Source of the DNA: Propioniciclava sinopodophylli
GTDB lineage: Bacteria; Actinomycetota; Actinomycetes; Propionibacteriales; Propionibacteriaceae
DNA: 60,301 nucleotides
Reading direction: 5' to 3'
NCBI RefSeq assembly: GCF_004324755.1
Contig: NZ_SDMQ01000017.1
Location: 1 to 60,301, forward strand
Part shown: one piece after another, positions 16,414-25,082 of the stretch
How the letters are laid out: each line of letters starts with the position of its first letter
How positions within the stretch are numbered: the stretch's first letter is position 1
Notes under the pieces: generated by a model
What the model saw: the letters and a program-made list of their open reading frames with translations, nothing else
Databases searched by the model: none
Told to the model about the DNA's origin: nothing
Made by a program: the position numbers and the translations under genes

Positions 16414-17762
16414 GGGTGCGCCCGGTGGAAGTGCGTGGCGGCCTCGGCGAAGCGCCGGGCCTGCTCGGGGTGCCCGGCCCAGTGGACGTGGTGGTAGCTG
16501 GCCTGGACGCCCCTGCTGAGGTGGGGGTGGCTGTCGGTCGGTTCGACCGTGGTGCGGTGGAACTCGTGGAAGCGATACGTCTCGCCGGTCCGCACGGTCA
16601 GTCCGTCGTGGGGGACAGTGGACTGCTGGTACCCCAGCGTGAGCCGCTCCGACATGCGAGCGGCGAGCGGCAGGACGCCGGCCATGGGGGCGCCGTCGAG
16701 GCTCCGACACAGGTAGAGCAGCCCGGCGCACTCGGCGTAGGTGGGAAGCCCCGCCTCCACGGCCGCTCTCACGTGGGTGAGGAGCGTGGTGTTGGCGGCG
16801 AGTTCGCTGGCGAACACTTCGGGGAAGCCGCCACCCAGGTACAGCCCGGCAGTTCGGTCGGGCAGGTTGGGGTCGGTGAGGGGGTCGAACTCGACCACGT
16901 CGCATCCGGCTGCCTCCAGCAGCTCGGTGGTCTCGGCGTAGCGGAACGTGAACGCCCGTCCAGCCGCGATGGCGATCCGTGGGCGCTGCTGCGACCTGGT
17001 GGGGGCGTCCATGGCCAGTGCCCTGACCGGCGACCAGGGCTCGGTGTCGAGGGGGGCCGCAGTGCGGGCCAGGTCCAGCAACGCATCGAGGTCGACGTGG
17101 TCGGCCACGAGCGCGGCCGCCGAATCGACCACCGCCTGTGCGGCGGCCCGTTCGGCGGCGGGTACCAATCCCAGATGCCTCGAGGGCACGACGAGAGCGG
17201 TGCTGCGCGGTATCGAGCCCAGGAGCGGCAGGCTCACCTGCCCCAACGCGTCGGCGACCTCGGCCAGCGCGCGCGGCGAGCCCACCCGGTTCAGGATCAC
17301 GCCGGCGACGCGCGGCGCGTCGGGGTGCACGGCGAGTCCGTGTGCGACGGCGGCGGCGGTGCGGGAGGAGTGGGCGGCGTCCACGACGAGCACGACCGGC
17401 GTGTCGGTGAGCTGGGCGACGTGCGCGGTGGAGCCGAAGCCCCGGCGTCCGTCGACCTCGCCGAGCTTGCCGTCGTAGAGCCCCATCACGCCCTCGATCA
17501 CGGCCACGTGGGCTCCGGCTGAGCCGTGCAGCAGAAGGGGGGAGATCAGGTCGGCCCCGCAGAGCCAGGGGTCGAGGTTGCGGCCGGGGCGTCCGGTGGC
17601 CAGCGCGTGGTAGCCGGGGTCGATGTAGTCGGGGCCGACCTTGAACGGCGCGACGTCGAGCCCGCGGGCCCGCAGTGCGGCCATCAGCCCGAACGCCACG
17701 GTGGTCTTGCCGGCCCCCGAGGTGGGCGCGGCCAGGGCGAACCGAGGCAGTGCGGTCACCAT
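16410..17762 (-). CDS. cobB: Cobyrinic acid a,c-diamide synthase
   Basis: This 450-residue enzyme amidates the a and c side chains of the corrin ring with glutamine and ATP. The N terminus has a P loop, APTSGAGKTTVAFGLMAAL. The C-terminal class I glutaminase domain carries PTYAECAGLLYLC, where the Cys of AECAG is the nucleophile. The ending HFHRAHP overlaps the cobC start. Length and motifs fit CobB/CbiA. The protein starts at an ATG overlapping a small cobO-like open frame upstream by 7 bases. Confidence 0.92.
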   Translation of the reverse strand: MVTALPRFALAAPTSGAGKTTVAFGLMAALRARGLDVAPFKVGPDYIDPGYHALATGRPGRNLDPWLCGADLISPLLLHGSAGAHVAVIEGVMGLYDGKLGEVDGRRGFGSTAHVAQLTDTPVVLVVDAAHSSRTAAAVAHGLAVHPDAPRVAGVILNRVGSPRALAEVADALGQVSLPLLGSIPRSTALVVPSRHLGLVPAAERAAAQAVVDSAAALVADHVDLDALLDLARTAAPLDTEPWSPVRALAMDAPTRSQQRPRIAIAAGRAFTFRYAETTELLEAAGCDVVEFDPLTDPNLPDRTAGLYLGGGFPEVFASELAANTTLLTHVRAAVEAGLPTYAECAGLLYLCRSLDGAPMAGVLPLAARMSERLTLGYQQSTVPHDGLTVRTGETYRFHEFHRTTVEPTDSHPHLSRGVQASYHHVHWAGHPEQARRFAEAATHFHRAHP

Positions 17763-17860
17763 GCGATGCCCGCCTGCCCCCGCGCGCCGCGGCCGGCGTG
17801 GACGATCAGCGGGGGCTTGGTGCGCCGTGCGCGCGTGGTTTCGCCGTGGGACGGTGCCAT
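17756..17860 (-). pseudogene. cobO: Remnant of cob(I)alamin adenosyltransferase CobO (34 codons)
   Basis: An ATG with AGGAG 5 bases upstream, one base after the cobQ stop, opens a 34-residue frame. Its middle, TTRARRTKPPLIVHAGRGAR, aligns with the N-terminal TTR-RR-PLLIVHTG-GKGKST region of actinobacterial CobO. The P loop GKGKS is replaced by GARGQ and the rest of the roughly 200-residue enzyme is missing, so it cannot adenosylate. The operon position, between cobQ and cobB, is typical for cobO. It is probably a deletion relic still translated as a micropeptide. Confidence 0.55.
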
Positions 17861-17861
17861 C

Positions 17862-19298
17862 TCAACTCCTCAACGCCAGCAGGGCGTCCAGGTCGAGGTG
17901 GGCCTCGACGGCATCCGCCAGCGTGTCGATCATGGTCTCACGGGCTGCCGCGTACCCCGGCCCGGGGGTCGGTCGCCAGTCGCTGCCGGCCAGTTCGGTG
18001 ACGTGGGTCAGGAAGGCCACACGGAATGCGTCGTCCTCGAATGCCCCGTGCAGCATTGTGCCGAACGTCGCGTCGTCGCGGACGCCGTCCAGGAATGCTT
18101 CCCCGCTCCGCGCCGTCACCTGGCCGTGGTGGATCTCGTAGCCGGACACCTCGAGGTTCCGCCACCTGTAGGAGGACCGCCGCGTGGTGCGCTCACCGAA
18201 GACGAACTCGACCGGCAGCACGCCCAGCCCGGCGACGTGGCCTGCACCGGACTCGATGTCGTCGGTGATCGTCCTGGCGAGCATCTCGAAGCCGCCGCAG
18301 ATGCCGAGCGTGGGGCGTCCGGACGCATGCCGCTTCTTCACCACTTGGTCGAGGCCACGGTCGCGCAGCCAGGCGAGGTCGTTCAGCGTCGCGCGCGTGC
18401 CCGGCACGACCAGCAGGTCGGACGCTGCCGCCACGGCCGGGTCGGTGGTCACGTCGACGCGCACCCCCGGCGTCGCGGCCAGCGCCTCGACGTCGGTGGA
18501 GTTGGAGATCCGGGGCAGGCGGAGCACCGCCACCCGCAGCTCGTGGCCCTCGCGGTGCTGGGCCCCTGCGGACCAGCGGGCGATGTCGAGGGCGTCCTCG
18601 CCGTCGAGCCAGACGCCGTCGAGCCAGGGCAGCACACCGAAACACGGCAGACCGGTGCGGCGGGTGATCTCGGCCAGGCCGGGGTCCAGCACCGTCTGGT
18701 CGCCACGGAACTTGTTGATCACGTATCCGGACAACAGGCGCTGGTCGGCGGGCTCGAGCAGCGCCCAGGTGCCGTACAGGCTGGCGAGGACGCCACCGCG
18801 GTCGATGTCGCCAACGATGACCACCGGGAGGTCGAAACGCTTGGCCAACCCCATGTTGACGTAGTCGCGTTCGCGCAGGTTGATCTCGGCTGGCGACCCG
18901 GCCCCCTCGACCACGACGAGGTCGTGTTTGCCGGCGAGATCGGCGTAGGCGGCGTAGGCGGACTCGGCCAGGTGGGCCCGGCCGGTGGCGTACTCACCGG
19001 CCTCGAGGACGCCGGCGTCCCGGCCCCGCAGCACGACGTGGGCGCGCCGGTCGCTGCCGGGCTTGAGCAACACCGGGTTGAGCAGGGTGGACGGCTCGAC
19101 GCCCGCCGCCTGCGCCTGCAGGTACTGGGCGCGGCCGATCTCGCCGCCGTCGGCGCAGATCGCGGAGTTGTTCGACATGTTCTGCGCCTTGAACGGCGTG
19201 ACCGTCAGGCCGCGGCGGGCGAAGGCACGGCACAGGCCGGTGACGACGAGCGACTTGCCGGCGTCCGAGCTGGTGCCGGCGATGAGCAGGCCGGTCAT
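17862..19298 (-). CDS. cobQ: Cobyric acid synthase
   Basis: The 478-residue glutamine-dependent amidotransferase amidates side chains b, d, e and g of adenosylcobyrinic acid a,c-diamide. The N-terminal synthetase domain begins GLLIAGTSSDAGKSLVVTG and has FKAQNMSNNSAI and VVVEGAGSPAEINL. The C-terminal glutaminase domain carries RPTLGICGGFEML with its nucleophilic Cys. Length matches CobQ/CbiP. It overlaps the end of cobD by 4 bases. Confidence 0.95.
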   Translation of the reverse strand: MTGLLIAGTSSDAGKSLVVTGLCRAFARRGLTVTPFKAQNMSNNSAICADGGEIGRAQYLQAQAAGVEPSTLLNPVLLKPGSDRRAHVVLRGRDAGVLEAGEYATGRAHLAESAYAAYADLAGKHDLVVVEGAGSPAEINLRERDYVNMGLAKRFDLPVVIVGDIDRGGVLASLYGTWALLEPADQRLLSGYVINKFRGDQTVLDPGLAEITRRTGLPCFGVLPWLDGVWLDGEDALDIARWSAGAQHREGHELRVAVLRLPRISNSTDVEALAATPGVRVDVTTDPAVAAASDLLVVPGTRATLNDLAWLRDRGLDQVVKKRHASGRPTLGICGGFEMLARTITDDIESGAGHVAGLGVLPVEFVFGERTTRRSSYRWRNLEVSGYEIHHGQVTARSGEAFLDGVRDDATFGTMLHGAFEDDAFRVAFLTHVTELAGSDWRPTPGPGYAAARETMIDTLADAVEAHLDLDALLALRS

Positions 19299-20239
19299 CG
19301 GGTCCTCCTGGTGACGAGGGCGGCGGTGGTGCCCGCCAGGGCCGTGGCCGCAGCCGTGACGGCGGTGACCAGGCGGGCCGCCTGACGGACGTCCCCGGCG
19401 CTCGGGTGGGGCCAGTCGGGGTTGCCCAACGTACCGCGGACCTCGACGCGGTCACCATAGGTGTTGGCGCCGCCGAGCCGGACGCCCAACGCCCCGGCCC
19501 ACGCCGCCTCGCACCAGCCACCGTTGGGGCTGGGGTGGTCGGCGGCGTCGCGCAGCATGGTGGTGGCGGCCCGGCGGGGGATGCCGCCGGCCAGCGGGGC
19601 GACGGCGCAGGCGAGCGCGCCGGTGAGCCGGGCGGACGCCCAGCCGAGCAGGTCGTCCAGGTGAGCCGAGGCGGTGCCGAAGTGGGCGTAGCGGTCGTTG
19701 CGGTGGCCGACCATGGCATCCAGGGTGTTGACGGCCCGATGGGCGGCCATGCCTGGCATGCCCGCCACCGCCGCCCAGCACAGGGTGGCGACGACGGCGT
19801 CGTTGGTGTTCTCGGCCAGGGACTCGACGGTGGCCCGGCCCAGGTCATCGGTGGACAGGCCGTCGGGGGAGCGCCCGCACAGGTTCGGGAGTTGAGCGCG
19901 GGCAGCGCCCAGGTCGCCGGTGGCGAGCCGGTCTGCCATGGCGTGACCCTCGCGGGCGAGCGACCGGGCCCCGAGGCACGCCCAGGTGACAACGGCGGTG
20001 GCCAGGGTGTGCGCGACCGGGTGGCGGCGGGTCAGCCGCTCGGCGGCGACACCGCACGCCAGGACGGGTGCGACCGCGACCGCGGTGAAGGCGGCGCCGC
20101 GTGAGCGTGAGTCGGCGTACAGTTCCCGCTCAACCGTCGCTGCCCACGACCCGAAGGCCGCGACGGGATGGCCGCGCCGTGGGTCGCCGAGGACCGCGTC
20201 AGCGGCGACGCCGAGCACCAGGCCGAGGGCGCGGCTCAT
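19295..20239 (-). CDS. cobD: Adenosylcobinamide-phosphate synthase (CobD/CbiB)
   Basis: This 314-residue membrane protein attaches the aminopropanol (phosphate) arm to cobyric acid. Family signatures are GDPRRGHPVAAFGSW near the N terminus, ENTNDAVVATLCWAAVAG in the centre and RAVNTLDAMVGHRN. Four or five hydrophobic segments are visible. It is the first gene of the minus-strand operon and is divergent from cobK with only 33 bases between the two starts, so the promoters must overlap. Confidence 0.92.
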   Translation of the reverse strand: MSRALGLVLGVAADAVLGDPRRGHPVAAFGSWAATVERELYADSRSRGAAFTAVAVAPVLACGVAAERLTRRHPVAHTLATAVVTWACLGARSLAREGHAMADRLATGDLGAARAQLPNLCGRSPDGLSTDDLGRATVESLAENTNDAVVATLCWAAVAGMPGMAAHRAVNTLDAMVGHRNDRYAHFGTASAHLDDLLGWASARLTGALACAVAPLAGGIPRRAATTMLRDAADHPSPNGGWCEAAWAGALGVRLGGANTYGDRVEVRGTLGNPDWPHPSAGDVRQAARLVTAVTAAATALAGTTAALVTRRTR

Positions 20240-20272
20240 CGGGCACCGCGCGGGCGGTTAGGGTCGAGGACC

Positions 20273-21040
20273 ATGAGGGTTCTCGTGCTCGCCGGCACCG
20301 GCGACGGGCAGGCGGTGGCGCAGGCGCTGCGGGCGTCCGGGCTGGAGGTGGTGGAGTCGGTGGCGGGCCGGACGGCGGCGGCTCGGGGCCGGGCTGTGCA
20401 CGAGGGCGTGCGCGTCGGTGGGTTCGGCGGCGCCGACGGGCTGGCCGCCTGGCTGCGCGAGCACGACGTCGGCGCGGTCGTGGACGCCACGCACCCGTTC
20501 GCGCAGCGGATGACGGTCAACGCCGTCGAGGCCTGCACCCGCGCCGGGGTTCCGGTGGCGCGGTGGGTGCGGCCGTCGTGGCTGGAGCGCCCCGACGCCG
20601 CGTCGTGGCTGTGCGTGCCCGACCATGCGGCGGCCGTCCGTGGGGCGGCCGGGAAGGGTCGGGTCCTGCTCACGGTCGGACGCCAGGAGCTGGCGGCGTA
20701 CCGGGAGCTGCACGACGTGGTCGCCCGGGTCACAGAGCCGACCGCCGGCTGGGTCACCCCCAACGGTTGGGAACTGGTGGTCGCCCGGGGGCCGTTCGAC
20801 GCGGCTGCCGAACACGACCTCATGGCCGACCGAGGCGTGCGCGTGCTCGTGACCAAGGATTCCGGCGGTGCCAGCACCGCCGCCAAGCTCGATGCGGCGG
20901 CGACGCTGGGGGTGCAGGTCGTGATGATCACGCGTCCGGCCGACCCTGACGGCATCCCGAGGCTCACCGACACCGACGCCGCCATCCGGTGGGCCAGCGC
21001 GGCGCTCACCGCAGGTCCAGCCCGGCCACGTCCCCGATGA
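20273..21040 (+). CDS. cobK: Precorrin-6A/cobalt-precorrin-6A reductase
   Basis: The ATG at 20273, preceded by TCGAGGACC, gives 255 residues; longer upstream frames overlap cobD and lack similarity. CobK/CbiJ signatures are VLVLAGTGDGQAVAQALR, VVDATHPFAQRMT and VLVTKDSGG. The enzyme reduces the corrin macrocycle using NADPH. The last 35 bases overlap the end of the convergent cobA gene. Confidence 0.92.
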   Translation: MRVLVLAGTGDGQAVAQALRASGLEVVESVAGRTAAARGRAVHEGVRVGGFGGADGLAAWLREHDVGAVVDATHPFAQRMTVNAVEACTRAGVPVARWVRPSWLERPDAASWLCVPDHAAAVRGAAGKGRVLLTVGRQELAAYRELHDVVARVTEPTAGWVTPNGWELVVARGPFDAAAEHDLMADRGVRVLVTKDSGGASTAAKLDAAATLGVQVVMITRPADPDGIPRLTDTDAAIRWASAALTAGPARPRPR

Positions 21041-21746
21041 CGGTGACGGACGGGGGCCGCACGCTGTTGCTGACCGCCAGGTCGGCGATCGTGGCCAGCG
21101 TGCCGCGCACGACCTGCATGGCGGGGCTGGCTGCCTTGGTCACGACCGCGGCGGGCGTGTCTGCGGGGAGGCCACCCTCGGCCAGCGCCGCCGCGATGGC
21201 CGGCAGATGGCGCACCCCCATCAGGAGCACCAGCGTGGTCCCGCTCTGCGCGAGGGCTGCCCAGTCGATGTGGCAGTGCGGGTCGTCGGGAGCGACGTGC
21301 CCCGACACCACCGTGAACCCCTGCGACACGCCCCGGTGCGTGACCGGGATGCCCGCCAGCTCGGGGGCCGCGACCGCCGACGTGACGCCGGGGACGACGG
21401 CGACAGCAACGCCGGCGTCCGCGCACGCGATGAACTCCTCACCGCCGCGCCCGAACACGAACGGGTCGCCACCCTTGAGCCGTACGACGTGCCGCCCCGC
21501 CCGGGCGTGCTCGATGAGCAGGGCGTTGATCTCCTCCTGCGGGGTCGCTGGGCCGTGCGGGGTCTTGCCGACGTTGACGACCTCGGTGCCGTTGACCAGC
21601 GTGCTCACATCCGGAGCGAGGTGGTCGGTGAGGATGATGTCGGCCGACTGCAGCGCGCGCAGGCCGGCGAGGGTGAGCAGGTCGGGGTCGCCGGGGCCGC
21701 CTCCCACCAGGGTGACGCGGCCGGGTGCAGGGTCTGGGGAGGTCAT
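21006..21746 (-). CDS. cobA: Uroporphyrinogen-III C-methyltransferase (SUMT)
   Basis: From the ATG at 21746 the protein has 246 residues. SUMT motifs are VTLVGGGPGDPDLLTLAG, VVRLKGGDPFVFGRGGEE and VPGVTSAVAAPELAGIPVTH. It makes precorrin-2 by methylating C2 and C7 of uroporphyrinogen III with SAM, the entry step to corrins. Frames extending to 22553 are a shadow of cbiT. It faces cobK tail to tail and is divergent from cbiT across 24 bases. Confidence 0.95.
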   Translation of the reverse strand: MTSPDPAPGRVTLVGGGPGDPDLLTLAGLRALQSADIILTDHLAPDVSTLVNGTEVVNVGKTPHGPATPQEEINALLIEHARAGRHVVRLKGGDPFVFGRGGEEFIACADAGVAVAVVPGVTSAVAAPELAGIPVTHRGVSQGFTVVSGHVAPDDPHCHIDWAALAQSGTTLVLLMGVRHLPAIAAALAEGGLPADTPAAVVTKAASPAMQVVRGTLATIADLAVSNSVRPPSVTVIGDVAGLDLR

Positions 21747-21770
21747 GGGGCTCCTTGTAGGGTCTGGGTC

Positions 21771-22337
21771 GTGGATGACTGGGGAACGCTGCCGGGGTTG
21801 CCCGACGAGGCCTTCGAGCACGACGGGCTGATCACCAAACTGCACCAGCGGGCCTGCGCGTTCGCGCTGTTGCGTCCCCTGCCAGGGCAGCTGTTGTGGG
21901 ACATCGGCGCCGGTTCTGGCGCGATGGCCATCGAGTGGTGCCGCGCCGCGCCGGGTGCGCGGGCGATCGGGGTGGAGCGCAAGCCGGAGCGGGCCGCGCG
22001 GGCGCGCCGCAACGTCGCGAAGCTCGCGCCCGGGGCCGTCGAGGTGGTGGAGGGTGCCGCCGTCGACGTGGTCGCTGACCTCGAGCCCCCCGATGCCGTG
22101 TTCATCGGCGGGGGTGCGACGTCCGGGGTGCTCGACGCCTGCTGGGAGGCGCTGAAGCCCGGCGGGCGGATCGTCGTGCACGGCGTCACGCTGGAGACCG
22201 AGGCGATCCTGGCGGACGCGTTCCGGGTCCATGGCGGGCAACTCGCGCGGCTGTCCGTCGAGTTCGCCGAGCCCATCGGCCGGTTCTGGGGCTGGAAACC
22301 GTTGCGGCCGGTCACGCAGTGGTCCTGTTCTCGGTGA
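21771..22337 (+). CDS. cbiT: Cobalt-precorrin C15-methyltransferase (decarboxylating), CbiT
   Basis: A GTG start gives 188 residues. The SAM-binding motif is LLWDIGAGSGAMAIEWCR, followed by IGVERKPERAARARRN and DAVFIGGGATSGVLDACW, all characteristic of CbiT and of the C-terminal half of CobL. It methylates C15 and decarboxylates the acetate at C12. The CbiE partner is not fused here but lies in the cbiEGH protein at 31963-34443. Its tail overlaps the end of cbiO by 26 bases. Confidence 0.9.
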   Translation: MDDWGTLPGLPDEAFEHDGLITKLHQRACAFALLRPLPGQLLWDIGAGSGAMAIEWCRAAPGARAIGVERKPERAARARRNVAKLAPGAVEVVEGAAVDVVADLEPPDAVFIGGGATSGVLDACWEALKPGGRIVVHGVTLETEAILADAFRVHGGQLARLSVEFAEPIGRFWGWKPLRPVTQWSCSR

Positions 22338-23139
22338 GGCGGGCCTGGATGAGGGCTGCCATCTCGTCCAACGTCCGCGGGCGCCCGCGCAGCCCCAGGC
22401 GGGGGGCGAGGCGGAGCGTCCAGGGCGGGGTGAGCCGGGCAGAGGCCAGCAGGGCCTGATCGTCCAGCATCTCTGCGACGGGGCCCTGGCGGACCATGCC
22501 GTCGACGACGATGGCAGCCGCGTCCGCCCACGCCAGGGCCCAGTCGACATCATGAGTGGCGACCAGCAGGCTGGTGCCGTCGCTGTGCAGCCGGTCGAGG
22601 ATCGCGGTCATCTCGGCGACCCCTTCGGGGTCGAGTCCGGCGGTGGGTTCGTCGAGCAGCAGCACCGATGGGGCCATGGCGATCGCGCCGGCGAGCGCCA
22701 CCTTCTTCTGCTCGCCGTAGCTGAGTTGGTGCGTGGCGCGTTCGGCCAGGTGCTCGATGCCGAGCATCGCCAGCGTGTCATCAACGCGGGCTCGCACCTC
22801 GGCGACCGGTAGCCCGAGGTTCATCGGCCCGAAGCTCACGTCCTGGGTCACGTCGGCGGAAAACAGCTGGTCCGCGGCGTCCTGGAGTACGAGTTGGACG
22901 GCCGACCGGTGCTCGCGCAGGCCCCGGCGGCCGTGCTCGAGCCGGACGCCGTCGCGCGCGATGTCGCCCCGCTCAGGACGGTGCGCCCCCGACAAGCAGC
23001 GCAGCAGGGTGGTCTTGCCGCAGCCGTTCGCTCCCAGCAGGGCCACCCTGCCCCCGTCGGGCAACGTGATGGAGGCGCCGCTCAGCACCGGCTCGCGGCC
23101 GGGGAAGCGGGCGACCAGGTCACGGGCGGTGAGCATCAT
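22312..23139 (-). CDS. cbiO: Cobalt ECF transporter ATPase
   Basis: The 275-residue ABC ATPase has Walker A LLGANGCGKTTLLRC, a Q loop in LVLQDAADQLF, signature LSYGEQKKVALAGA and Walker B VLLLDEPTAGLDPEG. LSYGEQ and DQLF are typical of CbiO/EcfA proteins. It powers cobalt uptake with CbiM, CbiN and CbiQ, whose genes lie directly upstream. The start (ATGATG) overlaps the cbiQ stop. Confidence 0.93.
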   Translation of the reverse strand: MMLTARDLVARFPGREPVLSGASITLPDGGRVALLGANGCGKTTLLRCLSGAHRPERGDIARDGVRLEHGRRGLREHRSAVQLVLQDAADQLFSADVTQDVSFGPMNLGLPVAEVRARVDDTLAMLGIEHLAERATHQLSYGEQKKVALAGAIAMAPSVLLLDEPTAGLDPEGVAEMTAILDRLHSDGTSLLVATHDVDWALAWADAAAIVVDGMVRQGPVAEMLDDQALLASARLTPPWTLRLAPRLGLRGRPRTLDEMAALIQARLTENRTTA

Positions 23140-23900
23140 GTGAGGATCACCGCCAGGTTCGCCGCCCAGACGGCGCCGACGACCGCGAGGGCCGTGGCCA
23201 GGAACGCGGGCGAGGCGCTGCGGGCGCGGGGGAGCGTGGGCAGGTCGCCGGTGTAGCCGCGTCCCTCGAGACCGGCCTGGAGGCGGGCCGCGTGGGCCCA
23301 CGACCGGATCAGGAGTGAGCCGGTGGCGCTCGCGGCGGTGGCGACCGAGATGCGCCCCAACCTGGCCGTTTGGGCCGCGTGGATCGCCAGCGCCGAACTC
23401 AGGAGCACGAACAGGAGCCGGTAAGTGAGCGAGGCGATGTCGACCAGGGGAGATGGCATCCCCAGGCTGCGGAGCCAGGTCAGGAGGTCGACCATCGGGG
23501 TGGTGGTGGCCAGCAGCATGACGGACAGGGTGCCCGAAACCCCGCGGGAGAAGGCGGTGACGCCCTTGCTGACCGTGGCCGGATCGGCCCACAGCGGCCC
23601 CCACGCGAAGAAGGCGTTCGGGGTGGGCGTCCCGCCCAGGACGACCGCAACAGTGACGCCGCCGATCACCAGGAAGGTGAGCGCCGGCGCCATCGCGATC
23701 GCCAACGTGCGCGGCGGGATCCGTGCGGGACCGCACGTCAGCGCCACACAGGCGATCGCGACGAGGACGCAGCCGGGCCACGGTGGTGACACCAACGCGG
23801 TGACGAGGAGGCCGACGCTGAGCACGACCTTCTCGCCGACGCGCACCGCGCGCCAAGGACCCTGCCACGCCGCGTCGTCGAGGGCGGTGAGGTGGGCCAT
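23136..23900 (-). CDS. cbiQ: Cobalt ECF transporter transmembrane protein (T component)
   Basis: This 254-residue membrane protein has about five hydrophobic stretches and the coupling helices of EcfT/CbiQ proteins (AARLQAGLEGRGYTGDLP; SWAHAARLQAGLEGRG carries the Ala-Arg-Gly motif). It links CbiM to the CbiO ATPase. It directly adjoins cbiN (shared base 23900) and overlaps cbiO by 4 bases. Confidence 0.92.
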   Translation of the reverse strand: MAHLTALDDAAWQGPWRAVRVGEKVVLSVGLLVTALVSPPWPGCVLVAIACVALTCGPARIPPRTLAIAMAPALTFLVIGGVTVAVVLGGTPTPNAFFAWGPLWADPATVSKGVTAFSRGVSGTLSVMLLATTTPMVDLLTWLRSLGMPSPLVDIASLTYRLLFVLLSSALAIHAAQTARLGRISVATAASATGSLLIRSWAHAARLQAGLEGRGYTGDLPTLPRARSASPAFLATALAVVGAVWAANLAVILT

Positions 23901-24229
23901 CAGGTGCGGTTGTGCTCGCTTGCGACCGTTTCGCGTTCGACCTTGCGGCCACGGAGGTTGCCCAGCGCGTAGCCCAGGACGCCGGCCCCGAGGGCCGCCT
24001 GCAGGCCGAACAGGCCCGACTCGATCTCGCCGGACCCGGGCTCGAAGATGGGATCGAACCAGGGCTCGGTCCCGTCCTGTTCGAGCATGGTGGTGACCGC
24101 GGCGTCCGTGCCGCCGAAGGCTTCCTCATCAGGTGAGGTGGGCCGGGGGGCCAGCGCGAACGGCATGGCGAAGAGGATCACGAGCAGGGCCACCAACACG
24201 GGGGTGATCCATCGATTCTGCTCACGCAT
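23900..24229 (-). CDS. cbiN: Cobalt transport protein CbiN
   Basis: The 109-residue protein has two membrane segments ([18 protein letters not shown] near the N terminus, [17 protein letters not shown] near the C terminus) separated by an external loop with [20 protein letters not shown], the typical CbiN layout. CbiN assists CbiM in loading cobalt. Its start overlaps the cbiM end by 8 bases. Confidence 0.92.
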   Translation of the reverse strand: MREQNRWITPVLVALLVILFAMPFALAPRPTSPDEEAFGGTDAAVTTMLEQDGTEPWFDPIFEPGSGEIESGLFGLQAALGAGVLGYALGNLRGRKVERETVASEHNRT

Positions 24230-24902
24230 GGGCGGCGTCCTTCACGGGAGCGGCGATGATGCCGCGGCGGGCGAGTTCGGGAGGGACGACCTTGGCCAGG
24301 AAGCGGAACAGCAGGACGCCGACGATGCCTTCCATGATGGCGAGCGGGACTTGGGTGAGGGCGAACACCGTGGCGAACTTGCCGAAGGCCCCGAGCAGGT
24401 CGGGGTCGGGGTAGGCCAGCGCCAGCTGCAACGACGTCACCACGTAGGTGACCAGGTTGGCCGTGGCCATCGCGAAGAAGACGCTGACCTCCATGGGCGC
24501 CCGGGCACCGCGCAGGGCGACCCAGACCGCGTAGCCGGCCCACGGGCCGGCGATGGCCATGGAGAACACGTTCGCGCCCAGGGTGGTGAGGCCGCCGTGG
24601 GCCAGGAGCAGGGCCTGGAACACGAGGACGACCGTGCCCATGAAGGCCATCACGGGTGGCTTGAACAAGATGGCACCTGCGCCGGTGCCGGTGGGGTGGG
24701 AGGAACTGCCGGTGACGCTGGGCAGCTTGATGGCGCTCATCATGAACGTGAACGCCCCCGCGGCAGCGAGCAACAGCTTGCTCTCGGGGTTCTCCTTGGC
24801 CTGAGTGATGACGGATCGTGCCCCGTGCACCACGAACGGCGCCGAGGCCAAGCCCCAGACGACGCAGTGGGTGAGGGGTAGGAACCCTTCAGCAATGTGC
24901 AT
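24222..24902 (-). CDS. cbiM: Cobalt ECF transporter substrate-capture protein
   Basis: The ATG at 24902 with GAAGGGACG upstream gives MHIAEGFLP, the conserved N terminus in which His2 and the backbone bind Co(II). The 226-residue protein has about seven membrane segments and the [15 protein letters not shown] motif. A GTG two codons earlier would place residues before the metal-binding N terminus and is unlikely. It is the first gene of cbiMNQO, downstream of a cobalamin riboswitch. Confidence 0.95.
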   Translation of the reverse strand: MHIAEGFLPLTHCVVWGLASAPFVVHGARSVITQAKENPESKLLLAAAGAFTFMMSAIKLPSVTGSSSHPTGTGAGAILFKPPVMAFMGTVVLVFQALLLAHGGLTTLGANVFSMAIAGPWAGYAVWVALRGARAPMEVSVFFAMATANLVTYVVTSLQLALAYPDPDLLGAFGKFATVFALTQVPLAIMEGIVGVLLFRFLAKVVPPELARRGIIAAPVKDAAHA

Positions 24903-24939
24903 CAGCACTCGTCCCTTCTCGAGATGGCGCGTCTCGATC

Positions 24940-25050
24940 CTGGTCCGACGAATCGAGTTCCTGACTTCCCGCTGATGCGGTGCACAGTGGCGCGACCGTG
25001 CCGGCTCCTCCCGGCTTCCTCGTCACTCGTCGGGCACTATGAGATGGTGC
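24940..25050 (-). promoter_or_regulatory. Cobalamin riboswitch upstream of cbiMNQO
   Basis: On the minus strand the leader reads GAGGAAGCCGGGAGGAG, then GCACGGTCGCGCCACTGTG (24983-24990 covers CCACTGTG), then AAGTCAGGAACTC (about 24955-24967). This is the order of conserved blocks in actinobacterial B12 riboswitches, though the GGTG-A-TCC block is degenerate. It should shut down cobalt uptake when cobalamin is plentiful. The boundaries are approximate. Confidence 0.7.
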
Positions 25051-25082
25051 CTTTACCTTCCCACAGCGGCGAAAGGAACGCC

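Noticed and set aside
20236-21426. Long minus-strand frame extending cobA-side sequence across cobK
   Set aside because: Composition is Arg/Ser/Pro-rich and lacks any family match; cobK on the plus strand is clear.
24897-25082. Extended N terminus for cbiC
   Set aside because: The extra codons overlap the riboswitch leader on the other strand and are not conserved in CbiC; ATG 25083 has a good ribosome site.
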